Shown here: positions 14,982 through 24,320 of the stretch, in pieces
Position numbering within the stretch: the stretch's first letter is position 1
How the letters are laid out: the number at the start of each line of letters is the position of its first letter
From: Nitrospinae bacterium RIFCSPLOWO2_12_39_16
GTDB taxonomy: Bacteria > Nitrospinota > Nitrospinia > UBA9942
Assembly: GCA_001805005.1 (NCBI GenBank)
Contig: MHDO01000096.1
Span: 1 to 38,659, forward strand
Length of the DNA: 38,659 nt
Direction of reading: 5' to 3'
Notes under the pieces: model-generated
Seen by the model: only the letters and a program-made list of their open reading frames with translations
Database searches by the model: none
Told to the model about the DNA's origin: nothing
Program-made: the position numbers and the translations under genes

Positions 14982-16345
14982 TAAAATCTAAAATCCGAAA
15001 TCCGAAATCCGAAATCCGAAATGCCTTAGTGGTTGGGCTTGCGAAGTCGGGTGTATCTGCCGCCAATCTTCTTCACAAATTAGGTGCAAATGTAACAGTT
15101 ACAGATGAAAAAGGGGAAGAGACATTATCAGATAATGTAAAGAAACTTGAAAAAGGCATCTCACTCAAACTTAACGGCCATGACAGTGTGAATATAAATG
15201 GAATTGACCTAACTATTATAAGTCCGGGTGTGCCGTGGGATTCCCCATTTTTAAACAAAATTAGAGAGAAGGGGATAAGAATAATGAGTGAGGTGGAGTT
15301 TGCATTTCAGCAACTTCAAGCTCCTTTTATTGCAATAACAGGGACAAATGGAAAGACAACTACAACGACTCTGACAGGCGAGATACTTAAGAGGGGCGGC
15401 AAAAAGGTATTTGTGGGGGGCAATATTGGCAATCCATTATGTGAGGAGGTTTTGAATGGAGGAAAGAGCGAATTAGTTTTATCGGAGATAAGCACATTTC
15501 AGATGGAAGGGAGTGAGACCTTTAAACCTTATATAAGTGCAATATTGAATATTACGCCCGATCATCTTGATAGGCATGAGAGTATGGATGAATACATAGA
15601 ATTGAAAAAGAGGGTATTTATAAATCAGGATGAAAATGATTATATGATTTTAAATTTAGATGATGAGATTACTGCAGGATTCTCAACAGAAGTGAGAGGG
15701 AAAAAGGTATTTTTCAGCAGGTTAAAAGAGGTGGAAAATGGGGCATTTGTAAGAGAGGATAAGATAATTTTCAAGAATGACGGTAGAGAAGAGACAGTTT
15801 GCTCTCTAAAGGACTTAAAACTGATAGGTGTGCATAATATAGAAAACACACTTGCATCTGTGGCAATAAGCGGGATATGCGGTATAAGCGGTAAAATAAT
15901 GAGAGATGTGATATCGGAATTTAAAGGGATAAAACACAGGATGGAACTGGTAAGGGAAATAAGAGGGATCAGGTTTATAAACGATTCCAAAGGGACAAAT
16001 GTAGGCGCCACAGTTAAATCACTCCAGAGTTTCAATGAGCCAATAATACTTATAGCAGGCGGTAAGGACAAGGGAAGCGATTATCTGCCTTTAAAGGGAC
16101 TTATAGAGGAGAGGGTAAAATTTCTTATATTGATTGGAGATGCAAAAAAGAAGATAGCAAAGAATCTGAATGGTTTTAAAAATAGGATCGAGGCAGACAC
16201 TCTTGAAAATGCTGTAAAAGAAGGATACAAAAGGGCTAAAAGTGGGGATATAGTCCTCCTCTCTCCTGCATGTGCCAGTTTTGATATGTTCAGGGACTAT
16301 GAGGACAGAGGGGAGCAGTTTGAGGAGATAGTAAACAGATTATAA
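14978..16345 (+). CDS. murD: UDP-MurNAc-L-alanine:D-glutamate ligase
   Basis: 455 aa from ATG 14978, which forms the usual ATGA overlap with the mraY stop. The track start at 14894 lies 28 codons inside mraY and is less likely. MurD adds D-glutamate to UDP-MurNAc-L-Ala. The first residues (SKIRNPKSEIRN) are encoded by tandem ATCCGAA heptads and immediately precede the conserved ALVVGLAKSGVSAA nucleotide fold. ATP loop ITGTNGKTTTTTLTG, NITPDHLDRH and NDSKGTNVGAT are all present. IRNPKSE occurs identically in MurE at an unrelated position. Confidence 0.95.
   Translation: MIKSKIRNPKSEIRNALVVGLAKSGVSAANLLHKLGANVTVTDEKGEETLSDNVKKLEKGISLKLNGHDSVNINGIDLTIISPGVPWDSPFLNKIREKGIRIMSEVEFAFQQLQAPFIAITGTNGKTTTTTLTGEILKRGGKKVFVGGNIGNPLCEEVLNGGKSELVLSEISTFQMEGSETFKPYISAILNITPDHLDRHESMDEYIELKKRVFINQDENDYMILNLDDEITAGFSTEVRGKKVFFSRLKEVENGAFVREDKIIFKNDGREETVCSLKDLKLIGVHNIENTLASVAISGICGISGKIMRDVISEFKGIKHRMELVREIRGIRFINDSKGTNVGATVKSLQSFNEPIILIAGGKDKGSDYLPLKGLIEERVKFLILIGDAKKKIAKNLNGFKNRIEADTLENAVKEGYKRAKSGDIVLLSPACASFDMFRDYEDRGEQFEEIVNRL
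14986..15022. repeat. ATCCGAA heptad tandem array at murD 5' end
   Basis: Four consecutive AATCCGA units (ATCCGAAATCCGAAATCCGA) in frame just after the murD start codon. Only one arm is seen; no complementary arm is nearby. Confidence 0.85.
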
Positions 16346-16351
16346 AACCTT

Positions 16352-16447
16352 TAGAACACGAATTGCACGAATATACGAATGGCACGAATAAAATTATCTA
16401 TTAGTAATAATTCGTATGATTCGTCCATTCGTGTCATTCGTGGTTAA
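16352..16447. repeat. CACGAAT repeat hairpin between murD and ftsW
   Basis: The left arm has ACACGAATTGCACGAATATA and CGAATGGCACGAAT; the right arm has TTCGTATGATTCGTCCATTC and GTGTCATTCGTGG. Arms of about 40 nt are largely complementary around an AT-rich loop. The same word occurs before murB and before pheT. It fills the 113-nt gap. Confidence 0.8.
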
Positions 16448-16458
16448 GTTTTGATTTT

Positions 16459-17553
16459 ATGCCAAAACAGAGAACATTTGACCCAATAATTTTAGTAAGT
16501 ACTATTGCCTTAATAGTAATAGGCATCGTTATGGTTTACAGCTCCAGCGCAGTGATAGCAATGCAGAGGTATCATGATCCGCAGTTTTTTCTGAAGCGTC
16601 ATTTAATGTGGCTGATACTTGGTTTAATTTCTATGGTGGCAGTGGCGAGGATAGATTATAGAAAAATTATTAAACTAACTTATCCATTACTTGTCTTTTC
16701 CATTGTTTTGCTGATTTTGGTTTTTATGCCATATTTCAGTAAAGAAGTTGGGGGTGCAAGGAGATGGCTCAGTTTCTGGGCTTTTTCGTTTCAGCCTGCA
16801 GAACTGGTAAAATTCTCAATGATATTATTTTTAACCTATTCTTTGGTTAAGAGAAAGGATTATCTGCAGGACTTTACATACGGCTATCTTCCGAATTTAG
16901 TAGTAATAGGCGTATTTTTTATATTGATTATTGTCCAGCCTGACCTCGGTAGTGTTGTGGTTATGTCAATTGTGGCATTTATACTCATGGCTGCTGCAGG
17001 TGTAAGGTTCTCATTTTTATTTTCTACGGTTTTGATGATGATTCCATTTCTATACATGGCGATATTCAGAGTTGGATATAGAAAGAAGAGGATTATGGCT
17101 TTCCTTGACCCATGGAACGACCCTCTGGGTACAGGCTTTCAGACAATTCAGTCTCTTTTGGCATTCGGGAGGGGAGGGGTTCTTGGTCTTGGGCTTGGTG
17201 AAGGGAAACAGAAGCTATTTTATCTCCCAGAGCCTCATACAGATTTTGTTTTTTCAGTGATTGGTGAAGAGCTTGGTTTTATAGGCATTTCAGCAGTGCT
17301 CTCTCTCTTTCTTATATTGATATGGAGAGGTATCAGGGTATCTCTTAGGTCCCCTGACCTTTATGGGACATATCTATCACTTGGGATTACACTTACAATA
17401 GGGATTCAGGCGGTTATAAATATGGGGATGGCGGCAGGACTTTTGCCAACAAAGGGATTGCCTCTGCCGTTTATCAGTGTAGGAGGATCATCACTCCTTA
17501 TTTCTATGGTAAGCATTGGTGTATTGTTAAATATATCGGAGCATTCAGCATGA
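16459..17553 (+). CDS. ftsW: Septal peptidoglycan glycosyltransferase FtsW
   Basis: 364 aa SEDS-family protein with about ten membrane helices. It polymerises lipid II at the septum in complex with FtsI. Family marks: MVYSSSAV near residue 25, the GGARRWL loop near 98, QPDLGSVVV near 160, FLDPWNDPLGTGFQTIQS near 215, and the C-terminal GLLPTKGLPLPFISVGGSS. Placed between murD and murG as in most clusters. No Shine-Dalgarno; the ATG follows GTTTTGATTTT after a repeat hairpin. It ends in an ATGA overlap with murG. Confidence 0.96.
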   Translation: MPKQRTFDPIILVSTIALIVIGIVMVYSSSAVIAMQRYHDPQFFLKRHLMWLILGLISMVAVARIDYRKIIKLTYPLLVFSIVLLILVFMPYFSKEVGGARRWLSFWAFSFQPAELVKFSMILFLTYSLVKRKDYLQDFTYGYLPNLVVIGVFFILIIVQPDLGSVVVMSIVAFILMAAAGVRFSFLFSTVLMMIPFLYMAIFRVGYRKKRIMAFLDPWNDPLGTGFQTIQSLLAFGRGGVLGLGLGEGKQKLFYLPEPHTDFVFSVIGEELGFIGISAVLSLFLILIWRGIRVSLRSPDLYGTYLSLGITLTIGIQAVINMGMAAGLLPTKGLPLPFISVGGSSLLISMVSIGVLLNISEHSA

Positions 17554-18770
17554 AAGTTTTAATTGCAGGCGGAGGAACTGGAGGGCATCTATTTCCTGGC
17601 ATAGCAATAGCAGAGGAATTCAAAAGGAGAGAAGATACATCCCAAATGCTATTTGTGGGGACTAAGAAGGGAATTGAAAGCAGTGTCATCCCAAATGAAG
17701 GATATGAAGTTAAATATATCTCATCAGAGGGTTTAAAGGGGAAAGGGATTTTTAAAAAAATGAAATCCTTTTGTAAGATACCCATTGGAATTATACAGTC
17801 TATTAAAATATTGAATAGCTTTAGACCTGATATTGTTATTGGAGTCGGGGGTTATGCCTCTGGACCTGTTGGTGCTGCATCACTCCTTCTTGGTTATCCC
17901 CTTGTCATACAGGAGCAGAATCTTTTTCCTGGATTTACAAACAGGATGCTTGGGAGATTTGCAAATTTGATATTTATATCCTTTGATGAAACAAGAAAGT
18001 TTTTTAGCGGGAGAAGGGTATGTTTGACAGGAAACCCAATAAGGAGGGGGATTGTTGAATGCGGAATGCGGAATGCGGAATTTAAATTACAATTCAGCAC
18101 TCCGAATTCCTCAATCTTCACGGATAAGTTTACTATATTAACTTTTGGTGGGAGTCAGGGGGCACATAGTATAAATAAGGCTATGGTTGATGGATTGAAA
18201 TATCTTACTAAATTTAAGGACTTAATTTTTATTATACATCAGACAGGGAAAACAGATTTTGAGTTTGTAAAGAAGGCTTATGACAAGATGGGTTTTGAAT
18301 CTGAGGTAGTTCCCTTTATTAATAATATGGCTGATTCATACAGGAAGGCAGACCTCGTTATATGCCGTGCCGGGGCAACTACTATATCAGAGATTACAGC
18401 ATGCGGTAAGGCAGCTATATTAATTCCATTTCCATTTGCTATTAACAGTCATCAGGATATGAACGCCGCTGTCTTAAAAGACCATGAAGCGGCAGAAATG
18501 ATTATAGAAAGGGATTTGAGTGGCGAAGTGCTGGCAAATAAGATTTTATTTCTCATGCAGAACAGGGCAAACCTTTTTAAAATGGAATACGAAAGCAGAA
18601 AGATGGGCAAACCAAATGCAGCAAAGGAGATAGTGGAATACTGCTATAAGTTAATAAAAAAAGGGGTTAAGGGGTCAAGTGATTTCACTCGAACCCACGA
18701 ATCCTCGAACCCTCTAATCCTGTTTTTATTATGTTCAGAAAAACAAGACACATACATTTTGTCGGCATAG
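17550..18770 (+). CDS. murG: Lipid II synthase MurG (UDP-GlcNAc transferase)
   Basis: 406 aa, longer than the usual 355-370. It transfers GlcNAc to lipid I at the cytoplasmic membrane face. Motifs: [17 protein letters not shown] at the N-terminus, [12 protein letters not shown] near 121, [10 protein letters not shown] near 200, and the UDP-GlcNAc site [11 protein letters not shown] with the [10 protein letters not shown] loop. Two oddities explain the extra length: about 18 residues ([19 protein letters not shown]) encoded by GCGGAAT heptads between the two domains, and a C-terminal tail after KLIKKG encoded by another repeat hairpin. The tail overlaps the murC start by 40 nt. Both look like repeat insertions into an otherwise intact enzyme. 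Confidence 0.95.
   Translation: MKVLIAGGGTGGHLFPGIAIAEEFKRREDTSQMLFVGTKKGIESSVIPNEGYEVKYISSEGLKGKGIFKKMKSFCKIPIGIIQSIKILNSFRPDIVIGVGGYASGPVGAASLLLGYPLVIQEQNLFPGFTNRMLGRFANLIFISFDETRKFFSGRRVCLTGNPIRRGIVECGMRNAEFKLQFSTPNSSIFTDKFTILTFGGSQGAHSINKAMVDGLKYLTKFKDLIFIIHQTGKTDFEFVKKAYDKMGFESEVVPFINNMADSYRKADLVICRAGATTISEITACGKAAILIPFPFAINSHQDMNAAVLKDHEAAEMIIERDLSGEVLANKILFLMQNRANLFKMEYESRKMGKPNAAKEIVEYCYKLIKKGVKGSSDFTRTHESSNPLILFLLCSEKQDTYILSA
18056..18110. repeat. GCGGAAT heptad hairpin inside murG
   Basis: Three tandem GCGGAAT units are followed, across TTTAAATTAC, by a degenerate complementary arm (CAGCACTCCGAATTCC). In frame, at the domain junction of MurG. Confidence 0.75.
18661..18722. repeat. 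Repeat hairpin over murG 3' end and murC start
   Basis: AAGGGGTT-AAGGGGTC-AAG on the left; CGAACCCACGAATCC and TCGAACCCTCTAATCC on the right. It encodes the murG tail and ends nine bases before the murC ATG. A similar word set lies at the pheS 5' end. Confidence 0.65.
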
Positions 18771-20101
18771 GCGGGTCAGGGATGAGCGGTATAGCCGAGG
18801 TGCTTTTAAATCTTGGCTATAAAGTCAGCGGCTCAGACCTCTCACAATCTGAGGCTGTCAAACGCCTTACAGGTATTGGTGCAGCTGTATTTATGGGGCA
18901 TAAGGCTTCCAATGTAAATGGTGCTGAAGTAGTTGTTGTTTCATCTGCAGTATCTCCTGACAATGAGGAGGTAGTGGTTGCAAAGAAAAAACTTATACCT
19001 GTAATACCAAGGGCAGAGATGCTGGCAGAGTTGATGAGGCTGAAATATAGTATTGCAGTGGCAGGTGCACACGGCAAGACTACTACTACATCTATGGTCT
19101 CATCAGTCCTCTATGCAGGAGGACTTGATCCAACAGTGGTTATAGGCGGAAGGGTGAATAGTATAGGCAGTGGTGCAAAACTTGGACAGGGTGATTTTCT
19201 TGTAGCAGAGGCGGATGAGAGTGACGGCTCCTTTTTAAAACTTACACCGACAATTGCAGTAGTTACAACAATAGATGCAGAGCACCTTGATCATTATGGC
19301 GATATGGAAGAAATCAAAAAGGCATTCTTAAAATTTATAAATAAGGTTCCATTTTATGGCTCGTCAGTCCTCTGCCTTGACCAGGAGCATATTCAGTCAA
19401 TTATTCCACATGTAGAGAAGCGATTCATTACTTATGGATTCAGTAGTCAGGCTGAATATAATGCAGGGAATATAAAATTTTCAGGCAGGACAACCATGTT
19501 TACCGCACTGAGAAGGCAGAAGATATTAGGTGAGATAAAACTTAATATTCCCGGGATGCATAATATATATAATTCTATGGCAGCCATTGCAGTCGGTCTT
19601 GAGCTGGACATGGATTTTGGTTCTATAAAAAGAGGACTGGAGGAGTTCAGTGGTGTCCAGAGGAGATTTCAGGTAAAAGGGGAGGCAGATGGTGTAATGG
19701 TAGTTGATGATTATGGCCATCATCCTGCTGAGATTAAGGCAACACTCAAGGCAGCAAGGGACGGGTGGAAAGATAAAAGACTGATAACTGTATTTCAGCC
19801 TCACCGTTATACAAGGACGAGAGACCTTCTTAAAGATTTTTATACTGCCTTTTATGACTCGGATTCATTGATTATAACTGATATATATCCTGCCGGTGAG
19901 AAGCCTATTGATGGGATAAATGCAAAGTTGATTTACGAAGGAGTGAGGGGGCATGGGCATAGGGATGTGGTTTTCATAGGAGATAAAGAGGAGATAGCTC
20001 CATATCTGTCAAAAAAGGTAAAAGAGGGGGATATAGTGATTACACTCGGTGCAGGAGATGTGTGGAAGATAGGAGAAGAGTTTCTTCATGGAAAATTATA
20101 A
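18731..20101 (+). CDS. murC: UDP-MurNAc:L-alanine ligase
   Basis: 456 aa, usual length. It attaches L-alanine to UDP-MurNAc, the first amino acid of the stem peptide. N-terminal [22 protein letters not shown] loop [12 protein letters not shown] near residue 112, [13 protein letters not shown] near 158, and [14 protein letters not shown] plus [13 protein letters not shown] in the C-terminal domain are all canonical. The start overlaps the repeat-derived tail of murG by 40 nt; [12 protein letters not shown] fits normal MurC starts. No Shine-Dalgarno; the ATG follows TGTTTTTATT. Confidence 0.97.
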   Translation: MFRKTRHIHFVGIGGSGMSGIAEVLLNLGYKVSGSDLSQSEAVKRLTGIGAAVFMGHKASNVNGAEVVVVSSAVSPDNEEVVVAKKKLIPVIPRAEMLAELMRLKYSIAVAGAHGKTTTTSMVSSVLYAGGLDPTVVIGGRVNSIGSGAKLGQGDFLVAEADESDGSFLKLTPTIAVVTTIDAEHLDHYGDMEEIKKAFLKFINKVPFYGSSVLCLDQEHIQSIIPHVEKRFITYGFSSQAEYNAGNIKFSGRTTMFTALRRQKILGEIKLNIPGMHNIYNSMAAIAVGLELDMDFGSIKRGLEEFSGVQRRFQVKGEADGVMVVDDYGHHPAEIKATLKAARDGWKDKRLITVFQPHRYTRTRDLLKDFYTAFYDSDSLIITDIYPAGEKPIDGINAKLIYEGVRGHGHRDVVFIGDKEEIAPYLSKKVKEGDIVITLGAGDVWKIGEEFLHGKL

Positions 20102-20107
20102 AAATTT

Positions 20108-20178
20108 CAGAACACGAATTGCATGAATGGACGAATGGAACGAATGAAAAATAAAATAAAAATTAAACGTGTTCAGGT
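20108..20178. repeat. CACGAAT-type repeat between murC and murB
   Basis: AACACGAATTGCATGAATGG then ACGAATGGAACGAATG, followed by an AT-rich loop and only a short return arm (CGTGTTC). Same word as the murD-ftsW and pheT-pheS elements; probably a decayed copy. Confidence 0.7.
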
Positions 20179-20187
20179 TTTTGTTCA

Positions 20188-21138
20188 TTGAAAACTGAAA
20201 GATTAAAAATTATTTTTAAGGATGTGAGAGGTGAGAAGAAGTTTAATGAGCTAATGCGAAATTACACCTCGTTTCGTATCGGCGGAGATGCTGATTTATT
20301 AATTTTTCCTGAGAATATAGATGATTTAAAAAATGTTCTTTGTATATGCCATGATAAAAAAATACCATTATTTATCCTTGGTTTTGGAACAAATCTTCTG
20401 ATAAAGGACGGCGGTATAAGAGGGGTGGTTGTAAGTTTGAATGAAGGTTTCAATTATATTTCTGATTTAGGATTTCTGATTTCGGATTTTAAATTCCAAA
20501 TCCAAAATCCTAAATTCAAAATTATTAGGGCAGGTGCTGGCGCAGGTTTGCAGGTATTAGTCAACTTCGCCCTTAAGAATGAGTTAGCAGGAATGGAATT
20601 TGCGGTTGGAATACCGGGTTCTGTAGGTGGGGCTGTGATAATGAATGCCGGGATAAGGGATGGCGAGATGAAGGATATAGTTAAATCAGTAAAGATTATG
20701 ACAGATGATGGAGAGACAAAAGTTTTAAAGAATGAGGATATCGGCTTTTCATACAGGAATTCAGATTTTCCAGAAGGCTCGGTGGTATTGGAGACAGATA
20801 TTGTTTTAAAAAATGGAAATAGTAGAGATATAAAAAAAATGATGAAATTATTAATAGCTGATAGAAAATCAAAACAGCCCCTATCTTCATACTGTGCTGG
20901 TTCTGTATTTAAAAATCCTCCAAATGACTTTGCAGGGAGGCTCATAGAATTGGCAGGTCTTAAGGCTTTTAGCATTGGAGATGCGGCAGTATCAGAGGTT
21001 CATTCAAATTTTATAGTGAACAGAGGGAAGGCTGCTGCGAGCGATGTTTTAAGACTAATTGAGATTATAAAAGAGAGGGTTTTTACAAAGACAGGCATCT
21101 CATTAGAGGAAGAGATTAAGATTGTGGGAGAAGATTAG
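20188..21138 (+). CDS. murB: UDP-N-acetylenolpyruvoylglucosamine reductase
   Basis: 316 aa, FAD-dependent reductase making UDP-MurNAc. Motifs: NYTSFRIGGDADLLIFP near residue 25, FGTNLLIKDGGIRGVVV near 66, GIPGSVGGAVIMNAG near 143, SYCAGSVFKNPP near 233 and the C-terminal VHSNFIVNRG. The start is TTG at 20188; the next in-frame Met (residue 23) would cut into the conserved N-terminus. Residues about 92-111 (SDLGFLISDFKFQIQNPKF) are an extra loop encoded by a palindromic heptad element, next to the FAD-binding RAGAGAGLQ segment. It ends directly at the ddl ATG. Confidence 0.95.
   Translation: MKTERLKIIFKDVRGEKKFNELMRNYTSFRIGGDADLLIFPENIDDLKNVLCICHDKKIPLFILGFGTNLLIKDGGIRGVVVSLNEGFNYISDLGFLISDFKFQIQNPKFKIIRAGAGAGLQVLVNFALKNELAGMEFAVGIPGSVGGAVIMNAGIRDGEMKDIVKSVKIMTDDGETKVLKNEDIGFSYRNSDFPEGSVVLETDIVLKNGNSRDIKKMMKLLIADRKSKQPLSSYCAGSVFKNPPNDFAGRLIELAGLKAFSIGDAAVSEVHSNFIVNRGKAAASDVLRLIEIIKERVFTKTGISLEEEIKIVGED
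20461..20520. repeat. GATTT-type repeat hairpin inside murB
   Basis: TGATTTAGGATTTCTGATTT then CGGATTTTAAATTCC and complementary AAATCCAAAATCCTAAATTC form an almost complete palindrome of about 55 nt. In frame, encoding SDLGFLISDFKFQIQNPKF. Confidence 0.8.
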
Positions 21139-22053
21139 ATGGATTTAAAAGATAAGAAGATTGGTGTCCTCATGGGTGGCATGTCTTCTGAGAGGGAAAT
21201 ATCACTTAAGACCGGCACGGCTATTTGTAATGCTTTGAAAGAGACTGGATACAATGTTGTGTCCATTGATGTGGGAAAGGATATTGCCAAAAAGATAGCT
21301 GATGAAAAGATAGATGTTGCATTTATTGCCCTTCATGGCAAATATGGTGAAGATGGAACTGTGCAGGGCATACTGGAAATAATGGGAATCCCCTATACAG
21401 GTTCAGGTGTTCTTGGAAGTGCTGTCTCAATGAATAAGGTTATATCAAAAGAGCTCTTTGAAAGGCATGGGATTCCAACACCAACCTATGAAGTTATATA
21501 TAAGAAGGATTACAGAAAAGGGCATAAATTTATGACAGGCTTTCCTCTTATAGTTAAGCCTGCCAATGGAGGGTCCACAATAGGAGTTAATGTCGTAGAT
21601 AACATCGGCATCCTTGATTCGGCAATATATGATGCCTTTAAGTTTGATGATTATATTCTGATTGAGAAATTTATAGATGGAATAGTTCTTACTGCCGGGG
21701 TATTGGAGGATATGGCATTGCCTGTAATTGAGGTCTGTCCCAAAAAAGGTTTTTATGATTATGAGTCAAAATATACACCAGGCATGACAGAGTATTTTAT
21801 TCCAGCGAGGATTGATAAAAAAAAAACAGAAGAGTGCCAGAAACTTGCACTCAAGTGTCATAAAGTTCTGAGATGTAGGGGAATTACGAGAACAGACATG
21901 ATTATGGATAAGGGACAGAATATTTTTGTATTGGAAATAAATACGATACCAGGGATGACAGCTACTTCTCTCATTCCAATGGCGGCAAGGGCAGCAGGGA
22001 TAGAATTTAAAGCTCTTTTAATTAAGGCACTGGAGATGGCAGTAAGGGTATGA
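21139..22053 (+). CDS. ddl: D-alanine-D-alanine ligase
   Basis: 304 aa ATP-grasp enzyme, usual length of DdlB. It makes the D-Ala-D-Ala dipeptide used by MurF, seven genes upstream in the same operon. GMSSEREISLKTG near the start, ALHGKYGEDGTVQG near 74, GSTIGVNVV near 150 and EINTIPGMTATSLIP near 274 (metal and active-site region) are intact. The ATG follows the murB stop without a gap and has a GGGAG Shine-Dalgarno within murB. It overlaps ftsQ through ATGA. Confidence 0.96.
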   Translation: MDLKDKKIGVLMGGMSSEREISLKTGTAICNALKETGYNVVSIDVGKDIAKKIADEKIDVAFIALHGKYGEDGTVQGILEIMGIPYTGSGVLGSAVSMNKVISKELFERHGIPTPTYEVIYKKDYRKGHKFMTGFPLIVKPANGGSTIGVNVVDNIGILDSAIYDAFKFDDYILIEKFIDGIVLTAGVLEDMALPVIEVCPKKGFYDYESKYTPGMTEYFIPARIDKKKTEECQKLALKCHKVLRCRGITRTDMIMDKGQNIFVLEINTIPGMTATSLIPMAARAAGIEFKALLIKALEMAVRV

Positions 22054-22937
22054 GAACTTCAACATTTGTAAAAATTAAATCATACAGGGGGACATATACG
22101 GGTGCAGGTGCTGTTATCGCGAGAAGGAAAAAGATACAGCGTATAAAATCTGCAGCATTATCACTGTTCAGATGGGCAACTTTTTTATCGTTTGGTTGTT
22201 TTATTGTAGTGGGAGGGTATAGGGGTTACAGATATGTAATGGCGTCACCTTATTTTGATATTTCGGATATAACAATTGATGGGAATATAAATTTTAAGAG
22301 AGATGATATACTCTCAGTAGCCGATATAGAGATTGGTCAAAATATATTTTCAGTTAATATAGGGGAGGTTTATAAAAGGATTAAAGGTAATCCGTGGATA
22401 AAGGATGTATCAGTAAAAAAGGAGATGCCTGATAGGTTAAAAATAAAGATAAATGAGAGAGAACCTGTGGCAGTTTTAAAATCAAATGAGCTCTATCTGA
22501 TAGACGATGAGGGTGTGGTGTTGGCAAAACCGAATGGAGAGTCAGACATGAGTTTTCCGGTAATTGTTAAGCTAATGGATTTAAAATATGAGATAGGTGA
22601 TAGGGTAAATTCTGAAGATGTCTTCAATGGCATAAATATATGGGAGAGGCTGAAAGGGGTTAAATTAAATATTGGAGAATCACCTTTGGAAGACAACATA
22701 ACCACAATTGAACCCCTTGGTTATGATAAAGCTAAAATAAATTTAAGAAATACAAACAGCTATATTGTTATCAATGGTGAAGATACTAATAAAAAATTTC
22801 AGCATCTTCAGGTGGTGATGAATTTACTAAATGAAAATACCCCCTTATTAAAAGGGAAGAAGACAGGGGAGATGATGGAATTAGACTATATAGATTTATC
22901 ATTTAGGGATAAAGTAATTGTTAAATACAGAGATTGA
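22050..22937 (+). CDS. ftsQ: Cell division protein FtsQ
   Basis: 295 aa. Basic cytoplasmic N-terminus (RRKKIQRIK), one membrane helix at about 42-62 (WATFLSFGCFIVVGGYRGY), then a periplasmic POTRA domain starting FDISDITIDGNINFKRDDIL and a beta domain (NPWIKDVSVKKEMPDRLKIKI). FtsQ recruits FtsL/FtsB and regulates FtsWI. Between ddl and ftsA, its classical position. The TGA stop lies inside a GAAGATT heptad element. Confidence 0.93.
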   Translation: MRTSTFVKIKSYRGTYTGAGAVIARRKKIQRIKSAALSLFRWATFLSFGCFIVVGGYRGYRYVMASPYFDISDITIDGNINFKRDDILSVADIEIGQNIFSVNIGEVYKRIKGNPWIKDVSVKKEMPDRLKIKINEREPVAVLKSNELYLIDDEGVVLAKPNGESDMSFPVIVKLMDLKYEIGDRVNSEDVFNGINIWERLKGVKLNIGESPLEDNITTIEPLGYDKAKINLRNTNSYIVINGEDTNKKFQHLQVVMNLLNENTPLLKGKKTGEMMELDYIDLSFRDKVIVKYRD

Positions 22938-23002
22938 AGATTGACTATTGAAGATTGAGAAATCTTTATTAATATTCAATTTTAAATATTCAATATTCAA
23001 TT
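22931..23002. repeat. GAAGATT/ATTCAAT heptad hairpin between ftsQ and ftsA
   Basis: AGATTGAAGATTGACTATTG then AAGATTGAG on the left; ATATTCAATTTTAAATATTC and AATATTCAATT on the right. It contains the ftsQ stop; a strong Shine-Dalgarno follows directly. Confidence 0.7.
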
Positions 23003-23003
23003 A

Positions 23004-23022
23004 GAAAGGAGGTGAGAAATTG
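23004..23022 (+). promoter_or_regulatory. Strong RBS fixing a TTG start for ftsA
   Basis: AAAGGAGGTGAG ends four bases before TTG 23020-23022. There is no ATG nearby in frame, so the rare start codon is well supported. Confidence 0.85.
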
Positions 23023-24252
23023 CCAAAAGATGAAAATATAATTGCAGGACTTGATATCGGAACAACAAAGATATGCTGCATTATTGGTGAGGCGAGGGAT
23101 GAAAAGGAAGTGGATATAATAGGGATAGGGACCCATCCATCAAGGGGTTTGAGAAAAGGAGTTGTTGTCAATATAGAGAGCACTGTAGAATCAATAAAGG
23201 GGGCAGTGGAAGAGGCGGAATTGATGGCAGGCTGTGAGATTGACTCTGTATATGTTGGTATAGCAGGTGGGCATATTAAGGGATTTAACAGTCATGGCGT
23301 AATAGCGGTGAAGAATAAAGAGGTTAGCCAGTTTGATATTGACAGGGTTCTTGAGGCCGCCCAGGCTGTGGCAATACCGCCAGACAGAGAGGTAATTCAT
23401 ATAATTCCGCAGGAATACATACTTGATGAACAGGAGGGCATTAGAGAGCCTCTCGGTATGTCAGGGGTAAGGCTTGAGGCAAAGGTGCATATCGTTACAG
23501 GTGCGGTAACATCTGCCCAGAATATAGTAAGGAGTGTCAATAAGGCAGGGCTTGAGGTGAAGGATATAGTTCTTGAACCTCTTGCATCAAGCGATGCAGT
23601 GCTTGACAGGGATGAAAAAGAGCTTGGTGTGGCAATGGTAGATATAGGCGGAGGGACATCTGACCTGGCAATATTTTTTGAGGAGAGCATAAAACATACA
23701 TCGGTTCTTGCCATAGGCGGAAATCATATTACAAATGACATTGCCATAGGGCTTCGCACTCCGCAGGCAGAAGCAGAAAAAATAAAAAAGACTTACGGCT
23801 GTGCAATGACTGCCCTTGTAAGAAAAGATGATACTATTGAGGTTCCGAGCACAGGTGGAAGAGAATCAAGAATCCTCTCCCGCCAGATTTTGAGTGAGAT
23901 AATCGAACCGAGGGTAGAGGAGATGTTTCATCTTATAAAAAGGGAGGTAGAAATAAGCGGTTTCTCTGAGTTGATTGCATCAGGGGTAGTTCTTACAGGC
24001 GGGGCTGCGAGTATGGAAGGAATAACAGATTTGGCAGAGAAAATATTTAAACTGCCTGTAAGGAGAGGATTCCCTAAAGGAATTGGCGGATTAGTGGATG
24101 TGGTAAGCAGTCCGATGTATGCAACAAGTGTAGGACTGATTCTCTTTGGTTTGAAGAACCATCAGCATGGAAAGAAACCAAAGCTCATTGATAGAAATCT
24201 CTTTGATAAGATATTTGACCGAATGAAGGGATGGGTGGAGGATTTTTTTTAG
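23020..24252 (+). CDS. ftsA: Cell division protein FtsA
   Basis: 410 aa actin-like ATPase that ties FtsZ filaments to the membrane and activates the divisome. Phosphate-1 motif GLDIGTTKICCIIGE near residue 8, phosphate-2 MVDIGGGTSDLAIF near 206, adenosine motif LTGGAASMEGI near 326. The C-terminal amphipathic helix (KIFDRMKGWVEDFF) is the membrane-targeting sequence. Start TTG is set by a very strong Shine-Dalgarno. Followed 68 nt later by ftsZ. Confidence 0.96.
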   Translation: MPKDENIIAGLDIGTTKICCIIGEARDEKEVDIIGIGTHPSRGLRKGVVVNIESTVESIKGAVEEAELMAGCEIDSVYVGIAGGHIKGFNSHGVIAVKNKEVSQFDIDRVLEAAQAVAIPPDREVIHIIPQEYILDEQEGIREPLGMSGVRLEAKVHIVTGAVTSAQNIVRSVNKAGLEVKDIVLEPLASSDAVLDRDEKELGVAMVDIGGGTSDLAIFFEESIKHTSVLAIGGNHITNDIAIGLRTPQAEAEKIKKTYGCAMTALVRKDDTIEVPSTGGRESRILSRQILSEIIEPRVEEMFHLIKREVEISGFSELIASGVVLTGGAASMEGITDLAEKIFKLPVRRGFPKGIGGLVDVVSSPMYATSVGLILFGLKNHQHGKKPKLIDRNLFDKIFDRMKGWVEDFF

Positions 24253-24320
24253 AGATTTACGAATTATAATTTAAAATTTATGTTTTTAAAACCTAAAATC
24301 CTTTTTGGGAGGGCAATAGA

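Noticed and set aside
16352-16447. CRISPR array
   Set aside because: Units are 7-10 nt, contiguous and inverted; there are no 25-40-nt repeats with unique spacers and no cas genes.
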